A DNA stretch of 64,000 bases from Penicillium oxalicum (taxonomy: Eukaryota > Ascomycota > Eurotiomycetes > Eurotiales > Aspergillaceae). Position numbers and translations under genes: made by a program. The stretch covers positions 2,046,001 through 2,110,000 of the forward strand of contig NC_064653.1 in the NCBI RefSeq assembly GCF_001723175.1. Direction: 5' to 3'. The notes beneath the pieces are model-generated. The model did no database searches. It was not told where the DNA came from and worked only from the letters and a program-made list of their open reading frames with translations. Below, one piece after another: positions 1-13,400 of this stretch (position 1 is its first letter; each line of letters opens with the position of its first letter).

Positions 1-109
1 GAGCATCCGAAACCCATCTCGGCTTTCCTGCGTAGTCGATGGCGATGATTGATGTAACACACTTCAAGGATGACGGAAGAAGTAACACGTTCATTATACA
101 ATATGGTCA

Positions 110-3100
110 TCAGGCTTTGTCGTGCGTAATCTCCTTGAGAGCATGCTCAACAGTGCCAGCACTCCATGTGTCAACGCGTGCGCGGTCAGAAGTCTCATGG
201 AGAGTAAGTGCCAAAGCCACCAGAAGCGCGGCTTCCTTCGCGTCAGCTTCCGCAACTCGAATGTGTATCCAGCTAATCACTCCGGCACGAGTGATGAGCG
301 TAGTACTCCCACCCACCTGCGCAGCACGGTACAAGATGTGAAGAATTTTGCGCCGAGCTGCGTCGTTGAGACTTGGCGATTGATAGAGCGAGAGAATGCG
401 TTCAAAGACGTTTGCCCGTCTATAGATTTCCATATCCTGAAGAGATTGTTAGGGAATCGATGACGTTAGATGATTCAAATCTCAGAACTCACAGCGTGGC
501 TTCGAAGGCCTTTGACAAACAGCCCAAGTAGCCAGTCAACTTCGTCAGGATAGCCATCGTCCAGCTCAGGCTCATTCAAAATAATTTTGTCGATCCAGTA
601 CGACGGGAGTTTCTCCACTTCCCAAACGGGGGCCTTCTGCAGGAACTTATTGACTTTGCCGTAGACCTTATGCAAAGGGCTGACCAAGACTCGCAAGCAA
701 TTGGCAGCACATTCACCAACAATCCAGGGAACCGGCTCGTTCATGCCAATCTGGTTCACGGTTTCGAGAAGCTCACCCGCGAGAGTATAAACGGTGCGCC
801 ACTCTGCGTAATTAGATTCCTGTATACAAGATTAGTAAAGACTAGAGTCGGGCAGGGTACAGTCGGACTTACTTTCAGCTGAGCCATGAAACGAGCGATC
901 TTGGAGAATGCCTGCCTCCGTACTTCCTCGTGTTGCGAACAAAGACAAAGTACTAGCTCTGCAATACGGCCTTGTTCAACAGCTTGCTCTATATCCTCTC
1001 TTTCCCATCGATGGAGCGCATTGTGCGTGGTTCCCTCGGTTGGCAGAGGACCGAATATCTCCTCTAGGTCCACCGCAGAATCATTCTGAGACGCGGCGTG
1101 AGAGGTTGATGGCCCAGAATCAACATCCATTCTGTCTTCGTTGCTGCTTTCATCCAACCCTTTCAGGGACTTCTTGAGGACGGAGCGGGTCTTCTTCGCC
1201 TCGGTAGCGTCCACTAAAGTGTCTCGAGCGGCCTTTATGGCATCGGAGCTTTCTCCAGCTTGTTTCAGGTGAGCAAGAAGTTTCGCGATCCATGCACCAA
1301 TAGCGGCTTCAGCAGCCTCATCCTTAGCTCTCACCACAAAAGGCCATTGTTCAACGATGGCGGCGACAAGTGGACTTGTCAGAGAATCATTTGGCGAGCT
1401 GTCTCCGATCAAGTCCAAGTAGTGGACAGGCTTCTTTGCGACTCGGGTCACGCAGTTATCGAGGAAGCTTAGTTGATGATGAAGAGCCTTTGAGTCAGAA
1501 TCTTCAAAGCTGGAGAGCAAGGCATTGAATGAATGAGGTGAATTTTGCAGAACTGAGTTCTCCGCGAGGATCGACCTGAGTAAGGCCGAAATGCGACGTG
1601 CAGAATCCTTATCAGATGTTGTCGTGAGAACCTTCAGAATCGAAGTGAAGGGCGAATATTGCATAGATGCTGAATGAGATGTTAGTATGAATTTAGCCAT
1701 GCCATCGTTGGGAAAAGCGACGTACCTGGCTTCTGCCACCACCGCATAGACGCAGACTGTTGAGCTATCTGGAGAACGCTCTGCAGCTGACTTAACAGCA
1801 TTTCGGAGTCGTCCTTGCTTAATTCGGGCTCCTCAATACGCTTTAAAACATCTACGAGAACCAACGAGACATCAAAATTCTCCTCTAAAGCGATATCTGG
1901 CATCAACTCGTAGTAGCATGCCAACAGCTCCGCAACAGCCTCCTGTTGTTGCAGGTCATCCTTGGAAGTGCGACGGAAAAGCGTGACTGCATCCTTGACA
2001 GCCGGCGCTCTGCGAGAGAACTCAGCCAGAAGCTTTGAAGAAGCTTGATTCCAGAACAACTGAGACTGGCCGTGATCAGCTCGGAAGACTTTGAGGACCA
2101 AACCAAGTTTCTTGAAAGCGAGCGTCAGAATACGGACTGCAAATAAAGTGATGATTTCAGCATTCTGATTCAAGCATCGTGTCATGGTCTTCTGGCTCAG
2201 CGGTCGTGGAATGACATTCTCAATGACAACAGATACGGGAGGCGCCAGAGCAGGTAGCTTATCTTTCCAGCCACAATTTGCTGGGACCGGAAGCTGCACA
2301 GTTGAAAAGAGAAAGGTAGATTCAGCCATCCATGAAGGGGTAGCCTTAGGATCAGCTGTGAACATGGTCTTCTTCGAGAAGAAATCGGCGATCAGCTCCG
2401 GGGCAGCCTTGAAAATAGTGACCAGCAATTCAATCTGTAGACTGTCTGCATCGGGGCGGAGACATTGAATCAGATGGGACAAGGAATTGTTTCGCACAGG
2501 AACATTTTCCCTGTATTTTTCCACATGTGCAGGAGAGTCAAGACCTAATTCAATGCATTCGTCGTCTTCAATTGGTAAGAGCTCGGGGTCTGCTCCAACT
2601 GGATACCAGCCTGTCTCTGGTAACAGAACACCTAGGCCAGCAGTCTTGCAGACGTTCATCAGAACCCGATGAATTTCATTTGCGATGATTATTCCCTCTG
2701 GGTTGGGCTCATCGGACTCCCGATCATATCCATAGAGCGTCACAAGCTTCTCTAAATTCCATTTGTTGAAGAATTTGCTCTTGGATTTGCGTGAAAGTGA
2801 GTCGTCTTGCACCACATCTCGCTCAACGGCTTTGATAATATCCATGACATCTCCTCGGGAGTCCTTTCGGATGTGTTCAAGCAAGGCACGAGTGAGCTTT
2901 GGTTGCTCAACAATGTCGCTTTTCTCCAGGGTTTGCTGAACTCGGAGATTGGCAAGGACATACTTCACAGCGTTGCGTCTGAGAGTCGATTTGGGCGCGT
3001 CATCCTCTGCGGCCTCAAGCTGCAGCTTGCTCGGCGTCAAGAAAATCTCAAGCCGCTTAAAGGTGATGTAACGACTCAAGTAGAGTTTTCGCGCGACAGC

Positions 3101-3775
3101 GCCGCCATCATATGTGACAATTTCAGTAAGGAGACGCAGACATGGAGAGATCAGATGTTCCTTTGTCTTGGTGGCTGTCAGACCACGATTGAAAAGTCTG
3201 AGCTGATCCTTCTGCAATAAGTGCTTGCACAAGGCAACACCAAATTCCCGAAACTCAAGGTGGTGAGAGACTGTCTTCAGGAAAAGAGCCAGGACAGACG
3301 GCACATTCGTTAACAGAGGCTCATTATTGTTGCTGTCAGCGAAACTCCACGTCTGGATTAGGTCTGGAAAACAGATGGAGGAGTCTTCCTCTTTGCCAGG
3401 GGTGATTTGCTTGTCACAATAGCCTTTCAAGATCCGAAGCCTCTGAAGCTTGTCACTCTCCTTCTCCGCTTGCCCAATTGAAATCAGAAATTCTTTAAAC
3501 TTGAGAATTCCTTTCAAAACATTCTTGTTAATAGAGAGGCACTTTTCAGGTTCCGCAATGGGTATCGACTGACCTTGCTTGGCAATAGGCGCATTCTGTT
3601 GAAAAACTAGTAGGTCGCGTAGCTGAGCCGGCGATGTGAAATTGACATTCTCAGCGGAAGTGCCCTCATCTAACTTCCTACGCTTTATTCTTGAATGATC
3701 TTCACTGTGAGTAGGCATCTTTTTGGTAGCGCGGTGATCTGTGAGAATGGTCGTCCTTTTTTTTCCAATCCCCAT
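110..3775 (-). CDS. URB1: Urb1/Npa1 nucleolar 60S ribosome biogenesis protein
   Basis: Exons, in minus-strand order, are 3775-1726, 1669-873, 819-493 and 436-110, separated by introns of 56, 53 and 56 bp with GT-AG ends. The joined frame is 3501 nt (1166 aa). The N-terminal half resembles the Urb1/Npa1 N-terminal domain (basic leader, then a helical repeat-like stretch including the VARKLYLSRYITF region). The last exons resemble the conserved C-terminal Urb1 region. Known role of the family: a nucleolar scaffold in the earliest pre-60S particles, needed for 25S/5.8S rRNA maturation. The protein is shorter than yeast Urb1 (about 1760 aa). The start is the first ATG, followed by a lysine/arginine-rich leader that fits nucleolar import. 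A CCAAT box (reverse strand, 3816-3820) and an adjacent CACGTG lie just upstream. Family recognition is from sequence resemblance, without a search. Confidence 0.85.
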
Positions 3776-4453
3776 TTTTGAAGTTTCCGATGCCTTCGAG
3801 CTTTCACGTGTGCTGATTGGTTGTGACCAGTGCGCTAGGCCAAAGTTGCTGACACCTCAGGCAACATAATTACTTTATCTTGCACTCTGAAGAACTCTAG
3901 TGGAGTAGACTTGTGTCAAGCACGGCGTTTCGATTGTGTTTTTTCAACTGCCCTTGAAGACTCGATCGATAGAGATGGAGTATCTAATGACATTGCTTCT
4001 GATTTTTTTGAATTAGAGCCACGGAGATACCCACAAAGGTGGAGTACAGTCACAAAAGGTCACAACTGGATGTACACATTACAAGAAGCAGGTATACAAG
4101 AAACATTTTTCCGCTACCCAAAACATGGGGGTGGACCAAGAGCTGGCACCCGCCCACAGAGTTGCAAAGGTACTCAGGTAGTACTGATACATACCCAGAA
4201 ATGTTTGAAGACTCATATGTTGAAAACGTCGGGTGGAAACAGGATAGGGTTGTGGAAGTGGCCTCAGGACGGGGGCATCTCAGTAGCTCAGTAGCGCATT
4301 ATCCCTCATCGTAAATCACAACACCCGACGGAACTCGAGCTTTCAAGATGGTATTTAAAAACATGGTATCATATGATAGTCTCGCTGAAATCCTCAACCA
4401 AGGATACATATATGGAATCAAGTCGCTTGACGCCGAATCATCGGAGCAACTGA
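3776..4453. other. Intergenic: URB1 promoter and SEC1 3' region
   Basis: About 680 bp. It holds CACGTG at 3805-3810 and a reverse-strand CCAATCA at 3814-3820, both close to the URB1 start. A GGTACT/AGGTAG-type repeat word lies at 4169-4185. Open frames here have no recognisable domain. Confidence 0.6.
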
Positions 4454-6928
4454 TCATTTGAAGAACCGATATTTTCTTTCCTTGCCTTTGTCTTTATCCT
4501 TCTTGTCCTTCCCCTTTTTGTCCTTGTCCTTCTTATGTGAATCGTTGGAATGTGGGGGTGCTGTTTCGCTGTTGAGAGACATCTTGGCCATCATGTCCCC
4601 GGGAGCCACGGGAGGGTTCAAATGGGGTGGTGGCACGACCTTCTTTTGAGGCTGTGGAGCAGCAGGAGAGGGTTCGTTCCTCTCAAAAAGATGGGCCGGG
4701 GCCGTGGGCTTGGGTCGGTCCGCAGGGAGATCCAGTCGACGTTTATCGACACTAAGATCTCCGATCTGGCGCAGGAAGAGCGCCGGAGTAAGCATGTGGC
4801 TACTGACGAGGTAGACATCTCGATTGTGAGCTTGTGACACCTCATAGCATGCGCGAGACTCGGAATGCGTGGCACCCCCGGCCATGAACACAATAATGCG
4901 CTGGCGTGGCTGATCCACAGCTCGTGTACGTGCCCAAGTGGGCTTGGCGCTACGCAAAGAAGCCTGCTGAGACAGCATCTCTTGAGTTGCGGTGCCACCG
5001 TCGGTCTCTGTGTGGGGTCGCGTGAAGGGGAAGACCGTGGGGTCCAACGTGCCTTTAATTTGCTCCTCCAGCATCTGTTTCAAATTCAGCTCGTAGCGAG
5101 CCAAACTGAGCTCCTCCGCATCCGGAGGCGGAGGCTTGCGGTTGAACAGAGGCTGGACGGCTGGCTTATCATCCTTGAGTGGCTTTTCCACCCGAACTCC
5201 TAGAAGATCCAAGTTGGCAATGATCTGGCCATTCTGTCCGGGCAATTGTGCATGGGCCATCAACTTGCGAATGTCGCCCCCAAGAAGACCGCCACGATAC
5301 ATGATGTATAGCAGAATCAATCGCAGTCGGTCTGGATGAATAACAGCTTCATCATCAAGCAACTGGACAAGTTGTGCAGCCAGATTTTTCGCCTTTTTAA
5401 AGTTCTCGTCAAGGCCAGTCGCAAATGACTGTTCAATCGAGCTGACTTCAATAAGTTTGCGTTCCTGGAAGAACTTCATACATTCTTCCGCCATATTCAA
5501 ATGAAGCGTGTACGCATCTTTACCCTCTGTAAATTCATTCAGACCAACCAGCATGTCCCGAATTGTATTCACGCTGATTTTTTCACTCCTGTAGCACAAG
5601 TCAGCACATTACATAGATCTATTCCAACAGGCGGTGGCAGACTTACTCCTCGGCAAATTGTGGGTTCGCGGCTCTGAACTTGGCGAAGTCGTCACCGAGT
5701 TTCTCAAGCACATCCTTCATGTGCATGTGACGATAGTCCACCCACACCTTGTCGTGCTCCCCGATCACCATTTCCTTCACTTCTTCGTTTGGTTTTCCCT
5801 GATTCAGCAGCGTCTTGTAAGTGATTTTTTCACCGTCGTTCACGGGCAGAAGGTCGAAAACCATCGCACCGTATGTGAACTCGTGGAGTAAAGGTGCGAA
5901 AACGTCCATAGACCTGTCAACGACAAGTAAAACACCGCGAGGCCGGTTGGTTTGAGGGGGGAAATCTCGCTGAAATTGTGCGAATTGATCCAATTCAGTT
6001 TGAATGAACCGAGCTAGGTGAGAGCAAAGGACGCCGGCTTCATGGGTCGGCGCACGTGGCCGATAATACCTGATCACGGGATACTCGCCCAAGGATGCGC
6101 ACACAGAAACGATCTGTAATCGATTTAGAATTCGACCACACTAAACTTTGCTTGCCAGTGTTGATCAACATACCTTTTGGGCCAATTCCTCCAGATGTTT
6201 GCGAACTAGCCCGTTACAGGCTGGGTGGTACAGCACTGGGAAACTCCAGGGGTCACGGAAAGTGATCAAGTGTGACTCGCGAGGATAAAAATCGATATTC
6301 AGAATGCGATAATCGGCAATGTATTTGCGGGCCATTTCCGATCGATCGAGGCGCTGGCGTTGTTGAGGCTCGAGGACTATCATCATCGTCAGTTTCCGAG
6401 ACGCCTAGGCAAGCAACCGCATTCCGCACTTACAAGAGGTCCAAACCAAGTATGCTTTCTTATATCGTCCCACCTCAAAATCAGCCATCAGGCAGTCAAC
6501 GATCCATGACTGCGGCGAGAGTATGTAGAGCGCACTCATATCCGGATTGGGCGGCCGGCGATTCTCGATTTGTTCGATGTCTGCGGAGTGGCGTCCTTTA
6601 GCAATGCGACCGAGTTACGCACCAGTTTGGGCCATGCTCACTCGAGACGTTCAGGTTGAGAATTTCCTCGTCTTTGACAGCGCTGTTGATGAGCTTGCGG
6701 CTGGCCTCGTCGGCCACGAGAACTTTCCACTGAGCGAGATCGGCGGTCAATATTGTGTCAAAGAGGGAGTGGGATGAATTCGACTTACCTCGTTGCCGAC
6801 CACATTGCGAATGGCGCCGAGAATGACTTGAAGATGGCGAGGGCAAGATTAGCCAATGTGTCGCATCATTCTATATTCTTAGCGGGCCACGTACTGTCAC
6901 GTTGAATATCGACGATGGAAGACCCCAT
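4454..6928 (-). CDS. SEC1: Sec1 (Sec1/Munc18-family) exocytosis protein
   Basis: Seven exons in minus-strand order: 6928-6895, 6826-6789, 6729-6642, 6580-6434, 6376-6174, 6113-5647 and 5588-4454. The six GT-AG introns are 57-68 bp. The sum is 2112 nt, giving 703 aa. The N-terminus (MGSSIVDIQRD, then an ILGAIRNVVGNE-like stretch) and the middle (VDRSMDVFAPLLHEFTYGAM) are hallmark SM-protein sequences, and the FPxTRP-like and RIIVFMAGGATHSE stretches mark the third domain. SM proteins bind syntaxins and assembled SNARE complexes. The Sec1 branch acts at the plasma membrane with the exocyst, and polarised secretion at hyphal tips is the expected role. The C-terminal tail is proline-rich, then nearly all Lys/Asp, a low-complexity extension absent from the core fold. 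It is divergent from SUV3, with starts 498 bp apart. Confidence 0.92.
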
Positions 6929-7426
6929 GCTGGTGGACAACCGTCGGGACCAGGATCGCGGCAAAGACCCCCCTCCAAGGCTATTGGAGCTTGAGCAGTG
7001 GCAATGGAAGCTTTCGAGAGCAAGCTTGAGTCGTTCAATCTAGGAGCGGGTGGCTCCGACAGTGCCTCGGATTTTGTTCAGGGATGGTTGACTGGTCGGA
7101 TGCTCGTAGGAGAGGGTTTCCCCACCATGGGGGGAAGCTTCGACAATCGACAAGAAGTGGATCTCCGGGTGGCGCGCCAGGGATCTCGTCCCGATAAGCA
7201 ACTGGTACCCAAGTCCAAAGTTGCGCATGCATGCCATTTTTCTCCGTCATACAAGTAACGCCGATCCGAGTCACAATTTGCGATTCCTCCGTCATTGGCT
7301 GTCGTTTTACACTTTGAATGCTTGACCCGCCTGTCTGCCCTACCCAGCCATCGACACATCGGACACACAATACCTGGCCCATTCTGGCTGCCGCTTGCTG
7401 CTTGCAAAGGCTCCCGACGTGCATCA
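6929..7426. promoter_or_regulatory. Shared upstream region of SEC1 and SUV3
   Basis: A 498 bp divergent spacer between two start codons. No convincing TATA element or named factor site was identified. An open frame continues upstream of the chosen SUV3 start to 7295 but looks non-targeting. Confidence 0.5.
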
Positions 7427-9886
7427 ATGCAGTCATGGGCTGGCTCCATGACTGGCAGAGGCAGTCGGTTGCTTGTCCGCGCCTTCAATCCATTAACTCC
7501 GCCAACTTGTCGATACTTCTCAGTCTCCTTGCCATTTCAACGATCCAAGCGAAATTCTAAGGCGAAATCCAAGCCCAACGAGGCTGGCGGTCACGATGGG
7601 CTCGATAAATCCTTGAAGAAAAAGTCCGCCGCGACCAGACAATCTACTCGGCAGGATATTGCAGCGACGCGAGACTTTAGCAGGGTAGTTGAAGCAGCCT
7701 TGCGGGATATCAAACATCGAATGCAGAATACGAATCAACTACCGGACTCGTGGGGCAAATTTGAACGCCAAATACAAAATGCTTGCCGTGTGGACGAGGG
7801 CAAAGTCACGGACAAACACGACTCAGCAAATCCTTATCGGCGCACTAAGGTGGCTTTACAGAAGGCGTACCTACGATCTGGCGACCATGGCCTACGAGAC
7901 GAACTTGAATACTTACTATATGCCGATAGCTTAACGGCCTTGTACTCCTTGCCGAATTTGGAGGGCCAGCAAGAGGTGGCCGATTGTCGCTATCCGGCGG
8001 AATGGTATCCGCGCGCACGCTCGATTCAGCGAACAATACATCTGCACGTTGGTCCAACCAATTCAGGAAAAAAGTATCATGCATTGAAGCGGTTGGAGGG
8101 GTGCAAGTCGGGCTTCTATGCGGGGCCATTGCGATTGCTGGCCCAGGAAGTATACCATCGCTTCAAAGACAAAGGGATCCCTGTCAGTCTGGTGACGGGA
8201 GACGATGTCAAGCTTCCAGAAAAGGGTGAGACACCCCGTGTTATCAGCAACACGGTGGAAATGGTTGGCTTGGGTCGCGAGTTTGATGTTGGTGTCATTG
8301 ATGAGATTCAGATGATCGCCAACCCTAAACGTGGCTGGGCATGGACTCGGGCGCTTCTGGGTGCACAGGTCAAGGAGTTGCATTTGTGTGGTGAGACGCG
8401 TGCAGTTCCCCTTATTCGGGAACTATGCGCGCTTACGGGCGATACCCTCGAGATTCATCGCTATGAACGGCTCAATCCCCTCCAAGTTATGCCCCACAGC
8501 CTCAGAGGCAATCTGAACAAACTCGAGAAGGGTGACTGCATTGTTTCATTCTCAAGAGTTGGCATTCATGCTCTTAAAGCCGACATTGAGAAGCTGACTG
8601 GTCGCCGCGTGGCAATCGTCTACGGTGGCCTTCCTGCCGAGATTCGGACTCAGCAAGCTAGTCTTTTTAATGACCCAGATAACGACTACGATTTCCTTGT
8701 GGCCAGTGATGCCATTGGTATGGGGTTAAACCTGTGAGTCAGCCCTGTGAGGACCAGCGTTTCATCAGGCTTTACTAAACTGCCGATGTGTAGGAGCTGC
8801 AAGCGCATCATTTTCGAAACTCTCATCAAACGAACTCCGAGTGGCTTACAACGTCTTTCGGTCCCTGAAATCAAACAGATAGGCGGACGGGCTGGGCGTT
8901 ATCGCCCAGCTACGGCCCACAGCGGCACGGAAGATTCATCGGAGCCCAACATTGGCCTCGTCACTTGTATCGAAGAAGTTGATTTGCCTTATATCCAACA
9001 AGCCATGAACACGGAGCCACCACCACTACGGGCCGCAGGAATTTGGCCCCCTGATTTTGTCTTCCACAAATTCGCATCATACTTCCCAAGAAGTGTTCCT
9101 TTCGAGTATTTGATCAAGCGACTGATGGAGCTCGCTCAGGTCAATCCACTCTTCTTCATGTGTGAAACGGAAAGTCAGCTCCAGAATGCGGAGATTATCG
9201 ACACTGTCGAAGGCTTGCAGATTCAAGACCAGCTTACCCTGATGGCCGCACCAATGGAAACTAAAGATCAGCCCTCGCGAATGGTGTGCGGATCTTTTGC
9301 TGATTGTGTGGCCGAGAATACGCGTGGTCGGTTGCTGGATATTCCCAGTCTGGACCTTGAAATTCTCGAACAGGGAGTTTCTGGAAACAAGGAATACATG
9401 CATGCACTCGAAAGTCTTCACAGATCAATCATTCTCTACTCGTGGCTGAGCTTCCGGTTTGGGGGTATATTCACTGATAGAACTCTTGCGGCTCATGTCA
9501 AGGAGCTTGTTGAAGAGCGAATGATCCGGGCATTGACTGAATTCTCAGCCAATAAGAAGCTTCGAAAGAATGCTTCCCTCAGACGCCAGATCGCGATGCA
9601 GAAGCAGAAACTTGATCAGATGCGCATCATTTCGGATGCGGACCTGATGTCTCCCCATGGCGAAGGCGAAGATTTGGAACAAGTGGATTTGTCCAAGGAC
9701 GATTCTACTGAAGATCAGCCAACGTCTTCTGGAGACGACAGCTATGATGAAAGTCCTTTTGAAGAAAGCCCAGAAGGTGGATTCAGTGACAGTCTTCCCG
9801 AGGATGATCTCATTGAAGGCAGCAGGTCAGTGGAGGGCGATGGAGGTTTCATTAAACAACCTCGATCTGTCTCAGCTTCAGGTTGA
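7427..9886 (+). CDS. SUV3: Suv3 mitochondrial ATP-dependent RNA helicase
   Basis: Two exons, 7427-8733 and 8794-9886, with a 60 bp intron; 2400 nt, 799 aa. The ATG at 7427 was preferred over an in-frame one at 7295 because it starts an Arg/Ser-rich leader ending near FSVSLPFQRS, typical of mitochondrial targeting. Helicase motifs are visible: GPTNSGKKYHA (motif I, about residues 208-218), DEIQ (motif II variant specific to Suv3, about 291), and SDAIGMGLNL then QIGGRAGR (motifs V and VI, on either side of the intron). Suv3 is the helicase of the mitochondrial degradosome, partnered with the Dss1 exoribonuclease, and works in mitochondrial RNA turnover and intron RNA removal. The last 90 or so residues are an acidic Ser/Asp/Glu-rich tail. 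Confidence 0.93.
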
Positions 9887-10496
9887 CCGAAGGTGCGTTT
9901 GTATGTATCTGTAAAACAATGTATATTAGCTACTTTTCCATTCTTTCGCATGATGAAACATTTCACTCTGCTTATCAAAAAATTGCCTTGAGCCAACTAG
10001 TGGTAGAATTGTCATATTAAAGCTGTTTTCAAGGTCTCCAGCGAGCCTAGGACGATCTCTCAGTGACCGAAAACGAAGTAGTTACATGTAGAACAGTAGG
10101 GACCTGCCTAGTAATCGGCCCAATCGCATATTTGGCCCATCCTGACGTCTCTACAAGCTTGAGCCCTACTTACCTATTCTTTAGATGTGACATCAAGCGT
10201 TACTGAGTTTGCGACAAGGTAAGTTTCCTCGTATAAACAATCTATCGCACTGTTTGAATCTTGGAGAGGGTGTCCCGCGGTATTGAGTCTAAATTGTACT
10301 GTGAAGCTTATCTGCCATCCTTATCGGTGGCGACGCCGGCCAGACTGATTTTCCGCCGCATCTGCTCTTTGCCTGGTGAATCGCGAACTATCGGTCATTA
10401 ATCCCCCGCGCATCCAGCGACAGTTACTGATTTACAAGTCCTCTCGCCGGTGGATACACTCTCCTTCTTCTTCACTGGCCATCTGGGCGCGTCAAT
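9887..10496. other. Intergenic: SUV3 3' end and PRP22 promoter
   Basis: About 610 bp of AT-rich spacer becoming pyrimidine-rich (TCTCCTTCTTC) just before the PRP22 start, consistent with a fungal core promoter. No gene seen. Confidence 0.5.
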
Positions 10497-13400
10497 ATGG
10501 ACGACCTAGAGTCGCTGGAGCTGCTGTCGCTCGTCTCGCGGGTGACAACAGAGCTCCAGAACTACCTGGGCATCAATGACAAAACGTTGGCGGAATTTGT
10601 GATCGATCAACATCTCAAATGCAACGGCTCATTCCTGGAATTCAAGAAGCTTCTCGACGAGATGGGTGCTGAATTTCCGTCAAGCCTAATGGAGAGTATT
10701 GATCGGTTGGTGCTGACGATGCATCCAAAATACAAGGGGAAGAAGCATGAAAATGGCGATTCGGGATCTGGGGGCGACAATATTATGGACGAACTGGACG
10801 CTTTAGAGAAAAAGTCGCGTGTCTTCAAAGGGCTTGCTGTACCAGATGGCAAGCGAAGCTGGGAGGGAGATGATTACCTCGATCAACCGGCCGATGAAAG
10901 GGCCGATGCGCCAGATGGTGCGATGGATGACACATTCGCTATGCTTGAGGGTCTAGCTGGAAAGGCAAAGGACAGCAAACACGGCGCTTCCAGAGACGAT
11001 CGCGGCAGCAGGAAAAGAACGCGAAGTCCCGACCATGACGACTACGACCGAGGGCGTCGTCACCGAGACAAGTACCGCTCACGATCACGCAGCCCTTACC
11101 GACGTTCCAAGAATGACGATTTTATCGATGAGTTTGGAAGGTCTATTGGGAAATATGGGGATCAAGACGCGAGTCGGAACGGTTACAGCGATCGGCGGAA
11201 ACCCCGAGATCGCGAGAGATTCGACGATGACGAGTTCCGACGACCCCCGCCTGTTGAACTCGACGATGCGCCCGTGCTCTACAAAATTTATGACGGACAA
11301 GTGACGGGTGTGAAAGATTTCGGTGCTTTTGTTAACTTGCGCGGGGTCAAGGGCAAAGTCGATGGACTTGTTCACATCTCTGCAATGCAGGAAGGAGCAC
11401 GAGTAAACCATCCTTCGGATCTGGTCTCGCGTGGACAGCCAGTCAAGGTCAAGGTTGTCAGTATCCAAGGAAGCCGGATCGGGCTGTCGATGAAGGAGGT
11501 TGATCAAGTCTCAGGGATGGATCTTGTCCCGCAAAAGCGCTTGGCGTCCGGGGCAAATATGGAACGCCTCGATGGCGGGTCAGGCCCTGACAGATACGGG
11601 AATTTAAGCTCAGAGGTGCCGGTCATCGAAGGATCTCATAGCCAGCCCACGAGGAGCCGGAAACGGATGACGTCCCCGGAGAGATGGGAGATCAGACAGC
11701 TTATTGCATCCGGTGTCGCGTCCGCTGCTGATTATCCCGATCTCGAGGAAGAGTATCACGCTACTCTGAAGGGTGAAGGTACTTTCGAAGAGGAGGAAGA
11801 TGTCGATATCGAAGTCCGAGATGAGGAGCCTCCTTTCTTGGCTGGACAAACGAAACAATCGCTCGAGCTTTCGCCCATTCGAGTCGTGAAGGCACCCGAT
11901 GGCTCTATGAACCGTGCGGCTATGTCTGGCACGAATCTTGCCAAGGAAAGACGTGAATTGAAACAGTCAGAAGCTCAGGACAAAGCTGCTGAAAGAGCTG
12001 CGCAAGTTGACCTTAATGAACAGTGGCAGGATCCCATGGTCGCCCCAGAGGATCGCAAGTTTGCCGCAGACCTCCGCACCACGCAACAAAAGCAAGATGA
12101 ACCAGTTCCTGAGTGGAAGAGGGTCACGATGGGCAAGAATGTGTCTCTCGGAAAGCGAACGGACATGCCCATCAAACAACAACGGGAGAGCTTGCCTGTG
12201 TTCAAATTCCGCAAGCAACTTCTGGATGCCGTCAGAGACAATCAATTGATGATTGTCGTTGGTGACACAGGATCTGGAAAGACCACACAGTTGACACAAT
12301 ACCTGGCGGAGGCCGGTTATGGAAATAACGGCATCATTGGCTGTACTCAGCCCCGACGTGTTGCTGCTATGTCAGTTGCGAAACGTGTATCAGAGGAGGT
12401 CGGTTGCAGACTAGGTGCCGAGGTGGGATACACGATTCGTTTCGAGGATTGCACAAGCCCGGAGACCAAGATCAAGTACATGACCGACGGCATGCTCCAG
12501 AGAGAGATTTTGATGGACCCAGACCTCAAGAGGTACTCTGTGATCATGCTTGACGAAGCGCACGAGCGAACCATTGCCACGGATATTTTGTTCGGCCTGC
12601 TCAAGAAGACCATCAAACGACGGCCGGACCTTCGGCTGATTGTCACTTCTGCGACATTGGATGCCGAGAAATTTTCAGAATACTTCAACGGATGTCCTAT
12701 CTTCTCTATCCCAGGACGAACATTCCCTGTGGAGATTATGTATTCCAAGGAGCCTGAATCGGACTATCTGGATGCTGCCCTCATTACGGTGATGCAGATT
12801 CATCTGACCGAAGCCGCCGGTGATATCTTGGTGTTTTTGACAGGCCAAGAGGAGATTGACACCGCATGCGAAATTTTGTACGAGCGTATGAAGGCTCTTG
12901 GGCCATCCGTGCCCGAGCTGGTCATCCTTCCCGTCTATTCTGCACTTCCCAGCGAAATGCAAAGTCGAATCTTCGAGCCCGCTCCGTCAGGAGGCCGCAA
13001 GGTTATCATCGCGACCAACATTGCGGAAACATCCATCACCATTGACAATATTTACTACGTCATTGATCCTGGTTTTGTAAAGCAGAATGCCTATGATCCC
13101 AAGCTTGGTATGGACTCGCTTGTTGTCACCCCCATCTCTCAAGCGCAAGCGAAACAACGAGCCGGCCGTGCCGGCCGAACAGGCCCAGGAAAGTGTTTCC
13201 GGCTATATACTGAAGCCGCCTATCAATCTGAGATGATTCCCACAACGATTCCTGAAATTCAGCGGCAAAACCTCTCCCACACCATTCTCATGCTGAAAGC
13301 CATGGGCATTAATGATCTTCTCCATTTCGATTTTATGGATCCTCCGCCCACAAATACCATGTTGACCGCTCTTGAAGAATTATACGCCCTGTCGGCTCTG

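Noticed and set aside
7295..7426. Upstream in-frame start for SUV3
   Set aside because: The extra 44 residues are rich in Cys/His/Trp and interrupt the presequence character that begins at 7427.
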